Positions 6,940 through 14,273 of a stretch of 21,281 bases of DNA are shown in pieces. How positions within the stretch are numbered: the stretch's first letter is position 1; every line of letters starts with the position of its first letter. The translations under genes and the position numbers were made by a program. The notes under the pieces were generated by a model that saw only the letters and a list, made by a program, of their open reading frames with translations, had not been told where the DNA came from and searched no databases. The DNA lies in NCBI GenBank assembly GCA_963169595.1, contig CAUJFM010000017.1, positions 1-21,281 on the forward strand, read 5' to 3'. The stretch comes from Bacteroidota bacterium. Lineage in GTDB: Bacteria > Bacteroidota > Bacteroidia > Flavobacteriales_F > PHOS-HE28.

Positions 6940-7058
6940 GCGTGATGGTGGTGCGAACGTGGTGGGACTTCCTCCGGAAGTGGCAGAAAGGGCGGTTGAC
7001 GAACATAAGCAGGATCCGCAGGCCGGATGCGTTCATCGGACCGCATCCGTGGAAAGCT

Positions 7059-7445
7059 TCATTCCGGCGGGAGCGATGCCGTTCCCGGAGGAAGCAGGTC
7101 GTCCGGCACTCGGATGGAGATGTCGCCCTTCACCACCACCTGGCAGGCCAGCCGCCAATGGTCGCGGATGGCCTCCTTGCTGAAGTAGGGCGCCTCCTGC
7201 GGACTGATGGGACCACCGCCTGAGAACACCTGGCATTTGCAGAGGGCACAAGCACCTTTGCCCCCACAGGTGCCGGGAAGCAGGACACCCTGCGCTGCAA
7301 GGGCGTTCATCAGGCGTACACCCCGGTCCACTTCCACGATCAGCACGCCGTTCACGCGCAGGCGCGGCCTCCGACCGTTCTTCACGAGGAGAAGGACCAC
7401 CAGCGCGACCAGCGCAATTCCGATGATCAGGCCTGTCGCGATCAT
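7059..7445 (-). CDS. Membrane-anchored [2Fe-2S] ferredoxin-like protein (NqrF N-terminal type)
   Basis: This 128-residue protein has one N-terminal membrane helix (residues 3-21) followed by a plant-type ferredoxin domain. Cluster ligands are visible as C60-x5-C66-x2-C69 and C101 (GTCGGKGACALCKC, then WRLACQV). This is the layout of the first 130 residues of NqrF, the electron-entry subunit of the Na+-pumping NADH:quinone reductase, but the FAD/NADH reductase domain is absent and the protein ends naturally at TGA. No other nqr gene is nearby. ATG at 7443-7445 is chosen because it begins the membrane helix; upstream in-frame codons do not look protein-like, and a -7 element sits at 7545-7552. 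It is probably an electron carrier facing the cytoplasm with an unknown partner. Confidence 0.87.
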   Translation of the reverse strand: MIATGLIIGIALVALVVLLLVKNGRRPRLRVNGVLIVEVDRGVRLMNALAAQGVLLPGTCGGKGACALCKCQVFSGGGPISPQEAPYFSKEAIRDHWRLACQVVVKGDISIRVPDDLLPPGTASLPPE

Positions 7446-7544
7446 GTCCGTATGCTTGACTTGCTTTCCACTGCGGTTCGTAGCGATCGACGGCACCACC
7501 TTTGCAGGGTGCCTGACCCGCTCCTCTCCTTCCGGGGTGCGGAC

Positions 7545-7552
7545 CAAACATA
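7545..7552 (-). promoter_or_regulatory. -7 promoter element (TATGTTTG) for the ferredoxin-like gene
   Basis: On the minus strand, 7552 to 7545 reads TATGTTTG, an exact TAnnTTTG match in the divergent region between the ferredoxin-like gene and the T9SS plug gene. A leader of about 90 nt to ATG 7445 would result. The -33 half is not clear. Confidence 0.45.
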
Positions 7553-7630
7553 GTTCCACGCCTTCCATACGACCGCTGTTCCATGCGTTCATTTGCCCGC
7601 TGCACATCCATGACCACGGTCCACACGTCC

Positions 7631-8908
7631 ATGAAGAGATCCCTGCCACTGACGGTCGCCCTGATCACCTGGAGCATGGCATTGACAGCCACGGATGGCG
7701 TGCCCGACACGCAGGACAAGGCCTGGTCGCCCACGGTGCGCACGGTCCAGCTCTTCAAGGAAGGCTTCGAGCTGTCCGCCCCTGTCATTGAGCTGAACAG
7801 CGAGGACGTGCTGGTGCTCCGCTTCGATGACCTCCAGGCCGATATCGAGAACCTTTCCTACACCTTGGTGCATTGCGACGCCCGATGGAAGCCCAGCGAC
7901 ATGCTGCCGGCCCAGTACCTCTCGGGCGCGTTGAGCGACCTGATCCCGACCGGCAGGCAGAGCTACAACACCTTGGTGCCCTACATCCAGTATGAGGTGA
8001 GCTTCCCGAACGACCTGATGGGGATCACCCGGTCGGGCAACTACGTGGTGAAGGTGTACCGGAACGGTGATGTGAACGACCTGGTGCTGGTGCGCCGCTT
8101 CCTGGTGTTCGAGAAGGAGGTGGAGATCGATGCGCGCGTGCTGGCCGGGCGCCAGGTGGACCAGCGGGACATCACCCAACAGTTGGACCTGATCGTGCGA
8201 CACCCCCGGCTGCAGGTGATGGACCCCTTCGGCGAGCTGCACGTGACGGTGCTGCAGAACATGCGCTGGGACGATGCCCGGACAGGCCTTCGTCCGCGTT
8301 ACGTGCGGGGCAGTGAACTGCTGTACGACATGCCTGAGCAGGGCCTGTTCATGGGCGGGAACGAGTTCCGGAACATGGACCTGAAGGACCTGCGGCAGAT
8401 GACCGCCCGCGTGGCCCGGATCGAACCCGGCACCGGCGCGGGCCCCTACGAAGTGTATCTGATCCCCGAGGACCGGCGCACGATCCGCCGCTACAACAAC
8501 CAGGAGGACCTGAACGGCCGCTACCTGGTGCGCAACGACCTGGTGGATGGCGATCCCCTGGGAGCGGATTACGTGAACGTGCACTTCCTGCTACCTGTGG
8601 AGAGCCCCTTTTATGAGCCCGTCTACATCTACGGGGGCCTCTCTGACTTCCAGTGCCAGGAGCGGTTCCAGATGGCCTATGACCCTCGGGCGAAGGCCTA
8701 CACGGCCAACGTCCTGCTCAAGCAGGGGTTCATCGATTTCAGCTTCGTGACGCTGCCGGTGCACACCCCGGTGCCCGACATCACAGCCATCGAGGGCACG
8801 CACTACCAGACCGAGAACGACTACCTGGTGCTGGTCTACTTCACCGACCCGCAGCGGCGCTTCGACCGCTTGGTGGGCATGCGCTTCCTGAACAGCCGCA
8901 GAGGCTGA
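7631..8908 (+). CDS. Type IX secretion system plug protein (DUF5103)
   Basis: This 425-residue exported protein matches the DUF5103 / T9SS plug family, whose Flavobacterium johnsoniae member occupies the periplasmic face of the SprA outer-membrane channel when no substrate is present. A signal peptide covers about residues 1-20 (MKRSLPLTVALITWS). Family landmarks follow in order: TVQLFKEGFELSAPVIELNS, the LRFDDL strand, a DLIPTGRQSYNTLVPYIQYE segment, SGNYVVKVY, the VFEKEVEI linker, and a C-terminal half with YIYGGLSDF and KQGFIDFSF. ATG 7631 is chosen because it begins the signal peptide. ATG 7610 is also possible, but ATG 7583 would lie upstream of a TTCATTTG -7-like element at 7588-7595. 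It is divergent from the ferredoxin-like gene and encoded among several T9SS cargo proteins. Confidence 0.9.
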   Translation: MKRSLPLTVALITWSMALTATDGVPDTQDKAWSPTVRTVQLFKEGFELSAPVIELNSEDVLVLRFDDLQADIENLSYTLVHCDARWKPSDMLPAQYLSGALSDLIPTGRQSYNTLVPYIQYEVSFPNDLMGITRSGNYVVKVYRNGDVNDLVLVRRFLVFEKEVEIDARVLAGRQVDQRDITQQLDLIVRHPRLQVMDPFGELHVTVLQNMRWDDARTGLRPRYVRGSELLYDMPEQGLFMGGNEFRNMDLKDLRQMTARVARIEPGTGAGPYEVYLIPEDRRTIRRYNNQEDLNGRYLVRNDLVDGDPLGADYVNVHFLLPVESPFYEPVYIYGGLSDFQCQERFQMAYDPRAKAYTANVLLKQGFIDFSFVTLPVHTPVPDITAIEGTHYQTENDYLVLVYFTDPQRRFDRLVGMRFLNSRRG

Positions 8909-8937
8909 ACGCTTGCCTCGGGTCCTAAGCAAGAAGC

Positions 8938-9990
8938 CTACTCCTTCACCACCTGTAGCACCGTGCCGCGACGGGTGAGCTGGATCGCGTAACGGCCGCT
9001 GGGCAAGGCGGAGATGTCCAGCTGGGCACCTGCCTTCAGCGTTCCTCCGCCCACCAGCAGTCCCCGGGCATCCAGCAGCAGGTACGGCTCATCGGTGGTC
9101 AACGCAGGCTCTACGCGCAGCACACCGGTCGTGGGATTGGGCACCGCGCGCATCACGGCCGGCATCGGAGCCGAACGAATGCCCATCGGGCAGTTCAGCT
9201 CGAAGAGGCTCACCGTGTTGCTCCCGCTGTTGGGGATGCAGATGCGCTGGTTGAACGTATCGAAGTCGATGTCGGCCGGGTTGTTCAGTCCGGGCACCTG
9301 GAGGTCGGTGAAGGTGGGGCTCCCCACACCCCAGTCGAACACGGAGATGCGGTCGGGTGACCAGGATGCGATCACCACCCGGCCAAAGCAGTCGACCGTG
9401 ATGCCATCGATGTTCGTGAGCCCGGTGGTCACCGAACCGTTCAGGACACCGGTGTTGCGATCGTAGCTCTTCACCGCTGCATTGCTGCCCCAGAAGGCGA
9501 CGAGCAGCTCATCGGTACCGGGCAGATGCACGATGCCATTGGGCTGACCTCCTGTATTGCTGACGAGGGTGATGTGGCTGTTGTTGGCCACGTCCACCTT
9601 GTAAATGCGCTGGGCACTGCTGCTGAAGTCCGTCACATAGAGGAACTGACCATCCGTGGTGATGCCGTTGCAGAACGTACCGCCCAGGCTCCGGTTGAAC
9701 ACCAAGGCGCCATCCGACAACCGATAGCCCTTCACGCTGCCGCCGCTGCATGCGAAGAGCGTGTCGCCCATGATCTCCAGTCCGTAGGGTGCGGGGCTCA
9801 CGCTGACAAAGTCGGTGACGACACCGGCCTGGTCGCGCACCTTGATGACACCGCTGGAGGTGTTGCTCACGAAATAGCGGTCGCCCACAGCATCGTATTC
9901 CACGCTTTCCGGACCACTGTACTGGCCTTGGGCGGAGGCCACAACGAGGCACGCGAACGCGTGCAGCGCTTGGCGTTTGACGGAACGCAT
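8938..9990 (-). CDS. NHL/SMP-30-like beta-propeller protein with T9SS sorting domain
   Basis: This 350-residue secreted protein has a signal peptide at residues 1-22 (ends SAQGQ). A beta-propeller region of about 240 residues follows, in which blades repeat the pattern PxGI/DGI plus VYVTD-like strands (SNTSSGVIKV, FCNGITTDGQFLYVTDFSSS, IDGITVDCFGRVVIASWS, NPADIDFDTFNQRICIPNSG). It ends in a type A T9SS sorting domain (AVPNPTTGVLRV, then DISALPSGRYAIQLTRRG). It should be exported by the T9SS and anchored or released at the surface; any enzymatic activity is unknown. ATG at 9988-9990 begins the signal peptide, and a promoter-like pair lies immediately upstream. It converges on the T9SS plug gene with 29 bases between them. 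Confidence 0.88.
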   Translation of the reverse strand: MRSVKRQALHAFACLVVASAQGQYSGPESVEYDAVGDRYFVSNTSSGVIKVRDQAGVVTDFVSVSPAPYGLEIMGDTLFACSGGSVKGYRLSDGALVFNRSLGGTFCNGITTDGQFLYVTDFSSSAQRIYKVDVANNSHITLVSNTGGQPNGIVHLPGTDELLVAFWGSNAAVKSYDRNTGVLNGSVTTGLTNIDGITVDCFGRVVIASWSPDRISVFDWGVGSPTFTDLQVPGLNNPADIDFDTFNQRICIPNSGSNTVSLFELNCPMGIRSAPMPAVMRAVPNPTTGVLRVEPALTTDEPYLLLDARGLLVGGGTLKAGAQLDISALPSGRYAIQLTRRGTVLQVVKE

Positions 9991-9994
9991 GTTG

Positions 9995-10026
9995 CAAGAA
10001 TACGGGAGATGCACCATGCGGTTCAA
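9995..10026 (-). promoter_or_regulatory. Promoter of the beta-propeller gene (TTG-N21-TATTCTTG)
   Basis: On the minus strand TTG (10026-10024) and TATTCTTG (10002-9995) are separated by 21 bases. The -7 element has one mismatch to TAnnTTTG and ends 4 bases before the start codon, implying a leaderless or very short leader mRNA. Confidence 0.5.
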
Positions 10027-10102
10027 GGTCCGAGATGGCGAGTTGTCAACAGTGCCTCAGCGAGTTACGGGCGACAGCGCACCAAGTACCCGTCCCGGAC
10101 GT

Positions 10103-10110
10103 TAACCTTG
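10103..10110 (+). promoter_or_regulatory. apaG: -7-like promoter element of apaG (TAACCTTG)
   Basis: TAACCTTG matches TAnnTTTG with one mismatch, is followed by TGCG, and ends 9 bases before the apaG ATG. No clear -33 element is seen. Confidence 0.38.
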
Positions 10111-10119
10111 TGCGTCGGT

Positions 10120-10506
10120 ATGGGAACAACGACCACCAACAGCATCGAGGTCTCCGCAGCCTGCCGCTATGAGGAAGCACACAGCGACCCCTTGGCCGGA
10201 CGCTTCCTGTTCAGCTACCGCATCACCATCACCAACCATGGTGCGGCCACGGTGCAGTTGCTTCGCCGGCACTGGACCATCCACGACAGTCTTACGGCGG
10301 TGAGGGAGGTGGAAGGGCCGGGCGTGGTTGGCGAGACCCCTGTGCTCGGACCGGGCCAGTCCTATTCCTACACCAGCGCCTGTGACCTGCGGAGCGGCCT
10401 GGGCCGGATGGACGGCACCTATTTGATGGTGACACGACCGGATGGGACGCACTTCCAGGTGGTGGTGCCCACCATGCATCTGAGGTTCCCCTTCAGCGCC
10501 AACTGA
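10120..10506 (+). CDS. apaG: ApaG domain protein (DUF525)
   Basis: This 128-residue protein consists of a single ApaG fold (fibronectin III-like beta sandwich). Visible landmarks are RFLFSYRITITNHGAATVQLL at residues 28-48 (only the F-YRI-I-N core is diagnostic), RRHWTIHD, the glycine-rich VVGETPVLGPGQSYSYTSAC and the LRSGLGRMDGTYLM motif. The ending is MHLRFPF. The length matches ApaG (about 125). Older annotation links ApaG to Co2+/Mg2+ efflux, but the biochemical role is unsettled. ATG 10120 fits the family start and follows a -7-like element; a longer in-frame extension upstream runs antisense through the neighbouring gene and is rejected. The next promoter begins 50 bases after its stop. 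Confidence 0.93.
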   Translation: MGTTTTNSIEVSAACRYEEAHSDPLAGRFLFSYRITITNHGAATVQLLRRHWTIHDSLTAVREVEGPGVVGETPVLGPGQSYSYTSACDLRSGLGRMDGTYLMVTRPDGTHFQVVVPTMHLRFPFSAN

Positions 10507-10555
10507 ACGAAGCGTTAATAAGCTCAAACGTCGGGAGGCCCTGCAGGCAGAAGTC

Positions 10556-10563
10556 TACTTTTG
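10556..10563 (+). promoter_or_regulatory. -7 promoter element (TACTTTTG) of the SulP cluster
   Basis: TACTTTTG is an exact TAnnTTTG match followed by CCGCG. It ends 8 bases before the ATG of the small membrane ORF that leads the SulP-carbonic anhydrase-SbtA cluster. A matching -33 TTTG is not obvious. Confidence 0.55.
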
Positions 10564-10571
10564 CCGCGAGC

Positions 10572-10883
10572 ATGCCAGCGTTGGAACCACGGTCCCCTGC
10601 CGCCCGATCGATCGCGAAGACGATCTCGGCGCTGCTGGCCACTTGGCTGCTGGTGCTGCCCATGACGGGCATGTTGCGCGTGTCGGTCATGCCTGATGGC
10701 CTCGGTTCCAGCACGTCGATGATGTTGCTGGAAGAGGAGGTGCATCCGGCCGAGGTGACCTGGCTGGCCCTCTTCACCGATCATGGGACCGGCCCCGATG
10801 GTGTGGGGTCGCTGCCCGAACTGGATGATGCGCGGCAGCTTTCCCATTACGGGGAAGTGCCCCATCTCCCTCCGTGGAGCTGA
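10572..10883 (+). CDS. Small membrane protein, leader gene of the SulP cluster
   Basis: This 103-residue ORF is not recognised. It has one hydrophobic segment at about residues 17-36 (ISALLATWLLVLPMTGMLRV) preceded by a basic stretch (RSPAARSIAK), so it is either a single-pass membrane protein or an exported protein with an uncleaved signal. The rest is acidic and His-containing (LLEEEVHPAEV, DDARQLSHYGEVPHLPPWS). An exact -7 promoter element lies 8 bases before the ATG, which favours a real transcript. The SulP gene starts 94 bases after its stop. It might be a small accessory subunit of the anion transporter, but this is only association. Confidence 0.55.
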   Translation: MPALEPRSPAARSIAKTISALLATWLLVLPMTGMLRVSVMPDGLGSSTSMMLLEEEVHPAEVTWLALFTDHGTGPDGVGSLPELDDARQLSHYGEVPHLPPWS

Positions 10884-10977
10884 CCGTAGGTCGCCTTCTG
10901 CGTCCCTTGCCGGAGCATCCGGCCCGTTCCCTGTGGAACGATGTGTCTTCACCGGACCCCTTTCTTACGTACTTCCC

Positions 10978-12546
10978 ATGTCCCTATTTTCTCATTGGAA
11001 ACAGGACCTCCCTGCGTCGGTGGTCGTTTTCCTGGTCGCCCTTCCTCTTTGTCTTGGCATTGCCGTAGCCTCGGGAGCCCCACCCTTCGCGGGCATCATC
11101 GCCGGGGTGGTCGGCGGGGTGCTCGTCGGCTGGCTGAGCGGATCCCCCCTGGGGGTGACCGGTCCGGCCGCAGGCCTCACCGGTGTGGTGCTCGTGGGCA
11201 TCCAGCAACTGGGAAGTTTCGAACTGGTGGCTGCCGCCGTGGCGGTCTCGGGCCTGATACAGATCGCCTTGGGCGCCTTGCGGGCGGGGATCATCGCCTA
11301 TTACTTCCCCAGTTCCGTGATCAAAGGCATGCTGGCCGGCATCGGCATCATCATCGTGCTGAAGCAGATCCCGCACCTGGTGGGTTACGACAAGAACCCG
11401 ATGGGCGACGAGAGCTTCGATCAACCGGACCAGCAGAACACCTTCACCGAGCTGCTTCTGGCCATACAGGACCCGCATTGGGGGGCCCTCTTGATCGGTC
11501 TGGCGGGCGTCGCACTGATGTTGTTCTGGGAGCGCCCATTCATCCAGCGCAACCTCTGGCTGCGTTATGTGCCGGGCCCGCTGCTGGCCGTGATCGCAGG
11601 TCTCATCATGGCCGCCGCCTTCGCCGGTCACCCCACCCTCGCCATCAATGCGGGGCACTATGTTGACCTGCCGCCGCTGGACGGCATGACCCTGTTCAGC
11701 CTGCCGGACCTCAGCGCCATCGGTTCTCCGGTGTTCTGGACCACGGCCGTCACCCTGGCCATCGTGGCCAGCATCGAGACCCTGCTGTGCGTGGAGGCCA
11801 CCGATAAGATGGACCCCTGGAAGCGCATCACACCGGCCAACCGGGAGCTCTTCGCCCAAGGGACAGGCAACCTGGTGAGCGGCCTGCTGGGTGGCCTACC
11901 CGTGACGCAGGTGGTGGTGCGCAGCTCGGCCAACATCCAGGCCGGCGGGCGTGGCAAGCTCTCGGCCATCCTGCATGGTGTGCTCCTGCTGCTCGCCGTG
12001 GTCACCATTGGCGCACTGCTTCGGCAGATCCCTCTGGCCAGTCTGGCCGCCGTGCTCCTGCTGGTGGGTTACAAGTTGGCCAAGCCATCGCTCTTCATCA
12101 AGATGTGGAAGACCGGCCGGATGCAGTTCCTCCCCTTCCTGCTCACCGTGGGCTTCATGGCCGTTACCAACGACCTGCTCCGCGGCGTGGCGCTGGGCCT
12201 GGCGCTGGCCCTCGTCCACATCCTTTGGAAGAACTATAAGATACCTTTCCACTACGACCCCAACCGCTACAAGCCGGGTATGCCCATCTACATCGAACTG
12301 AGCGAGGATGTCACCTTCCTGAACAAGGCTGGCATCAAGCGCACCCTGAACGAGATCCCCGATGGAGCCCGCGTGGTGATCGATGCCGGCCGGTCACTGG
12401 ACCTGGACCCTGATGTACGCGAGATCATCGATGAGTTCGCCAGCACCGCGGCCGAACGCAAGATCAAGCTGCAGCTCTTCAACTTCCCACCGCGCCCAGG
12501 TGAGGAGCCGCGGCCCTCGCGCAGCATGCTTGCCACGAACAATTGA
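10978..12546 (+). CDS. SulP family anion (probable bicarbonate) transporter with STAS domain
   Basis: This 522-residue inner-membrane protein has the SulP core: [19 protein letters not shown] at residues 11-29, the [14 protein letters not shown] anion-binding region at about 54-67, [19 protein letters not shown], the [18 protein letters not shown] segment and a [19 protein letters not shown] loop. Eleven or more hydrophobic helices can be counted. The C-terminal 70 residues form a STAS-like domain ([17 protein letters not shown], then RVVIDAGRS). SulP proteins carry sulfate, bicarbonate or other anions. Adjacency to carbonic anhydrase (20 bases downstream) and SbtA makes bicarbonate likely here, as with BicA. 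ATG 10978 begins the first amphipathic segment; a longer in-frame extension overlaps the small leader gene and is rejected. Confidence 0.92.
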   Translation: MSLFSHWKQDLPASVVVFLVALPLCLGIAVASGAPPFAGIIAGVVGGVLVGWLSGSPLGVTGPAAGLTGVVLVGIQQLGSFELVAAAVAVSGLIQIALGALRAGIIAYYFPSSVIKGMLAGIGIIIVLKQIPHLVGYDKNPMGDESFDQPDQQNTFTELLLAIQDPHWGALLIGLAGVALMLFWERPFIQRNLWLRYVPGPLLAVIAGLIMAAAFAGHPTLAINAGHYVDLPPLDGMTLFSLPDLSAIGSPVFWTTAVTLAIVASIETLLCVEATDKMDPWKRITPANRELFAQGTGNLVSGLLGGLPVTQVVVRSSANIQAGGRGKLSAILHGVLLLLAVVTIGALLRQIPLASLAAVLLLVGYKLAKPSLFIKMWKTGRMQFLPFLLTVGFMAVTNDLLRGVALGLALALVHILWKNYKIPFHYDPNRYKPGMPIYIELSEDVTFLNKAGIKRTLNEIPDGARVVIDAGRSLDLDPDVREIIDEFASTAAERKIKLQLFNFPPRPGEEPRPSRSMLATNN

Positions 12547-12566
12547 ACGTAACACCCTTCTCCACC

Positions 12567-13202
12567 ATGGACAGCTACAAACGACTTCTACTGAACAACA
12601 AGGCCTGGGCCGAGAACACCGTGTCCGCCGACCCCGAGTTCTTCCACCGCCTGGAGAAAGTGCAGCGGCCGGAATTCCTTTGGATCGGATGCAGCGACAG
12701 CCGTGTGCCCGCCAACGAGATCACCGGCACCCAGCCCGGCGAGATCTTCGTGCACCGCAACATCGCCAACATGGTGGTGCATACCGACCTCAACCTCCTG
12801 AGCGTGCTTCAGTACGCCGTGGAATACCTCAAGGTGAAGCACGTGATCGTGTGCGGCCACTATGGCTGTGGTGGTGTGCAGGCCGCCATGACGCATCAGT
12901 CCCTGGGCCTGATCAACAAGTGGCTGCGGAACATCAAGGACGTGTACCGCCTCCACAAGGCGGAAGTGGATGCCCAGCCCGACGAACAATCCCGGTTGGA
13001 CCGCATGGTGGAGCTCAATGTGCAGGAACAGGTGGAGGCGCTGGCCAAGACCAGCATCATCCAACGCGCCTGGAAGGACCGCGGAGGGCCCCACCTCCAT
13101 GGATGGGCCTATCGGTTGAGCGATGGCCTCGTGCATACGATCTGTGAAATGCCCGCCGGTTCCACGATCGACCCGATCTATCGCTTCGACAACCTGGACT
13201 AA
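12567..13202 (+). CDS. can: Beta-class carbonic anhydrase
   Basis: This 211-residue cytoplasmic zinc enzyme interconverts CO2 and bicarbonate. The zinc ligands are visible as C42, D44, H98 and C101 ([10 protein letters not shown] and VCGHYGCGG), the same numbers as in E. coli Can, with the D44-R46 dyad in place. Further family landmarks are [13 protein letters not shown] and NVQEQVEAL, with IIQRAW following. ATG 12567 is chosen because it gives that alignment; a TTG at 12543 would overlap the SulP stop and add eight residues. It lies 20 bases after the SulP gene and 54 before sbtA, so it can hydrate or dehydrate the bicarbonate they import. Confidence 0.96.
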   Translation: MDSYKRLLLNNKAWAENTVSADPEFFHRLEKVQRPEFLWIGCSDSRVPANEITGTQPGEIFVHRNIANMVVHTDLNLLSVLQYAVEYLKVKHVIVCGHYGCGGVQAAMTHQSLGLINKWLRNIKDVYRLHKAEVDAQPDEQSRLDRMVELNVQEQVEALAKTSIIQRAWKDRGGPHLHGWAYRLSDGLVHTICEMPAGSTIDPIYRFDNLD

Positions 13203-13230
13203 GCGGGTTGAGCCGGCAGGGATCCTGACA

Positions 13231-13265
13231 GCTGTCCATGGCCGAACTTCGCGGCCATGGACAGC
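13231..13265 (+). promoter_or_regulatory. sbtA: Perfect 14-bp hairpin enclosing the sbtA start codon
   Basis: Arm 13231-13244 is exactly complementary to 13252-13265 with a 7-base loop. The sbtA ATG (13257-13259) lies inside the right arm, so in mRNA it would be base-paired. No T run follows, which argues against a terminator. Confidence 0.7.
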
Positions 13266-14216
13266 GCCCTGCTCAACGCCAACCTGACGAACCCCACGCT
13301 GCTCTTCTTCCTGCTCGGCATCCTGGCCAAGTTGGTGAAGAGCGACCTGGAGGTGCCGGCCTCCAGTTCCAAGTTCATCAGCCTCTACCTGCTCTTCTCC
13401 ATCGGTTTCAAGGGCGGGCAGGAACTGACACACAGCGGGCTGGATGGCACCATCGTGGCCTCGCTGGTCTTCGGTATGGTGGTGGCTGCGGCCATCCCCT
13501 TCTACGTGTTCTTCCTGCTGAAGAACAGCCTCGGTGCCCAGAACGCAGGGGCCATCGCAGCCGCCTATGGATCGGTGAGCGCCGTGACCTTTGTGGCCGC
13601 CACGGGCTTCCTGGAGACCCGCGAGCTGACCTTCGGCGGTCACATGGTGGCCATCATGGCCCTGATGGAGAGCCCGGCCATCATCGTGGGCATGGTGCTG
13701 TTGAAGCGCTATGACCGCGAGGGCTCCGAGCACACCTCACTGGGCCAGGTGATCAAGCACAGCCTCACCAATGGAAGCGTGCTGCTGCTCATCGGCAGCC
13801 TGGCCATCGGGCTGGTGGCCGATGCCAAGCAGGCCGAGGGCATCAAGCCCTTCACCACCGACATCTTCAAGGGCTTCCTCGCCATCTTCCTGCTGGAGAT
13901 GGGCATGGTGACCGCCGCGCGCTTCGGGGCCTTCCGGAAGTATGGGCTTCCCGCCAGTGCCACGGCCGTGCTCATCCCGCTGGTCAATGGCAGCCTGGTG
14001 GCCTGGCTCAGCGGCTTCATCACCCCAGTGGTCGGGGACCGGTTCATGTTCGCGGTGCTCGCGGCCAGTGCCAGCTACATCGCCGTGCCGGCCGCCATGC
14101 GCCTGGCCGCACCCAAGGCCGACCCGGGTCTCTACATCCCCATGGCCCTGGGCATCACCTTCCCCTTCAACCTGATGATCGGCATGCCGGTGTACTTCAG
14201 CATCATCACTTATTGA
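13257..14216 (+). CDS. sbtA: Sodium-dependent bicarbonate transporter SbtA
   Basis: This 319-residue inner-membrane protein of the SbtA family (DUF897) imports bicarbonate with Na+. About ten hydrophobic helices occur in two repeated halves. Landmarks are NPTLLFFLLGILAKLVKSDL near the N-terminus, LYLLFSIGFKGG (residues 43-54) and the AAAYGSVSAVTFVAA crossover region. The second half repeats these as FKGFLAIFLLEMGMVTA and LVNGSLVAWLSG, followed by ASASYIAVPAAMRLAAP and the ending GITFPFNLMIGMPVYF. The length fits the family (320-370). No sbtB (PII-like regulator) is adjacent. ATG 13257 sits within a perfect hairpin that may restrict initiation. It shares the cluster with SulP and carbonic anhydrase, giving two bicarbonate importers with different energy coupling. 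Confidence 0.93.
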   Translation: MDSALLNANLTNPTLLFFLLGILAKLVKSDLEVPASSSKFISLYLLFSIGFKGGQELTHSGLDGTIVASLVFGMVVAAAIPFYVFFLLKNSLGAQNAGAIAAAYGSVSAVTFVAATGFLETRELTFGGHMVAIMALMESPAIIVGMVLLKRYDREGSEHTSLGQVIKHSLTNGSVLLLIGSLAIGLVADAKQAEGIKPFTTDIFKGFLAIFLLEMGMVTAARFGAFRKYGLPASATAVLIPLVNGSLVAWLSGFITPVVGDRFMFAVLAASASYIAVPAAMRLAAPKADPGLYIPMALGITFPFNLMIGMPVYFSIITY

Positions 14217-14224
14217 CCCATTGA

Positions 14225-14260
14225 TTAAGTATTACTTGTCGATGAATTAAGTAATACTAA
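14225..14260 (+). promoter_or_regulatory. Twin palindromic operator boxes upstream of tetR
   Basis: Two near-identical boxes, TTAAGTATTACTT (14225-14237) and TTAAGTAATACTA (14247-14259), lie in direct repeat with centres 22 bases apart, about two helical turns. Each is itself palindromic (AAGTA-T-TACTT and AGTA-A-TACT). The first covers the -33 TTG, the second touches the -7 element. Likely binding site of the TetR protein encoded directly downstream (inference). Confidence 0.68.
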
Positions 14261-14265
14261 CTTTG
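14236..14265 (+). promoter_or_regulatory. Promoter of the tetR-icd-DUF6671 operon
   Basis: TTG at 14236-14238 and TAACTTTG at 14258-14265 are separated by 19 bases, and the -7 match to TAnnTTTG is exact. The -7 element ends 8 bases before the tetR ATG. This region is AT-rich, in contrast to its surroundings. Confidence 0.7.
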
Positions 14266-14273
14266 CGCCCATC

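Noticed and set aside
8913..8930. CTTGC / GCAAG hairpin between the T9SS plug and beta-propeller genes
   Set aside because: The stem is about 5 bp with no T tract, so it is not supported as a shared terminator.
9526..10119. Long in-frame extension upstream of apaG
   Set aside because: It is antisense to the beta-propeller gene and would more than double the normal ApaG length.
10783..10977. In-frame extension of the SulP protein
   Set aside because: It overlaps the small leader ORF in another frame and adds residues before the conserved SulP start.
12588..13733. 381-codon minus-strand ORF across carbonic anhydrase and sbtA
   Set aside because: It is His/Gln/Gly-rich, typical of antisense translation of GC-rich genes, and both sense genes are unequivocal.
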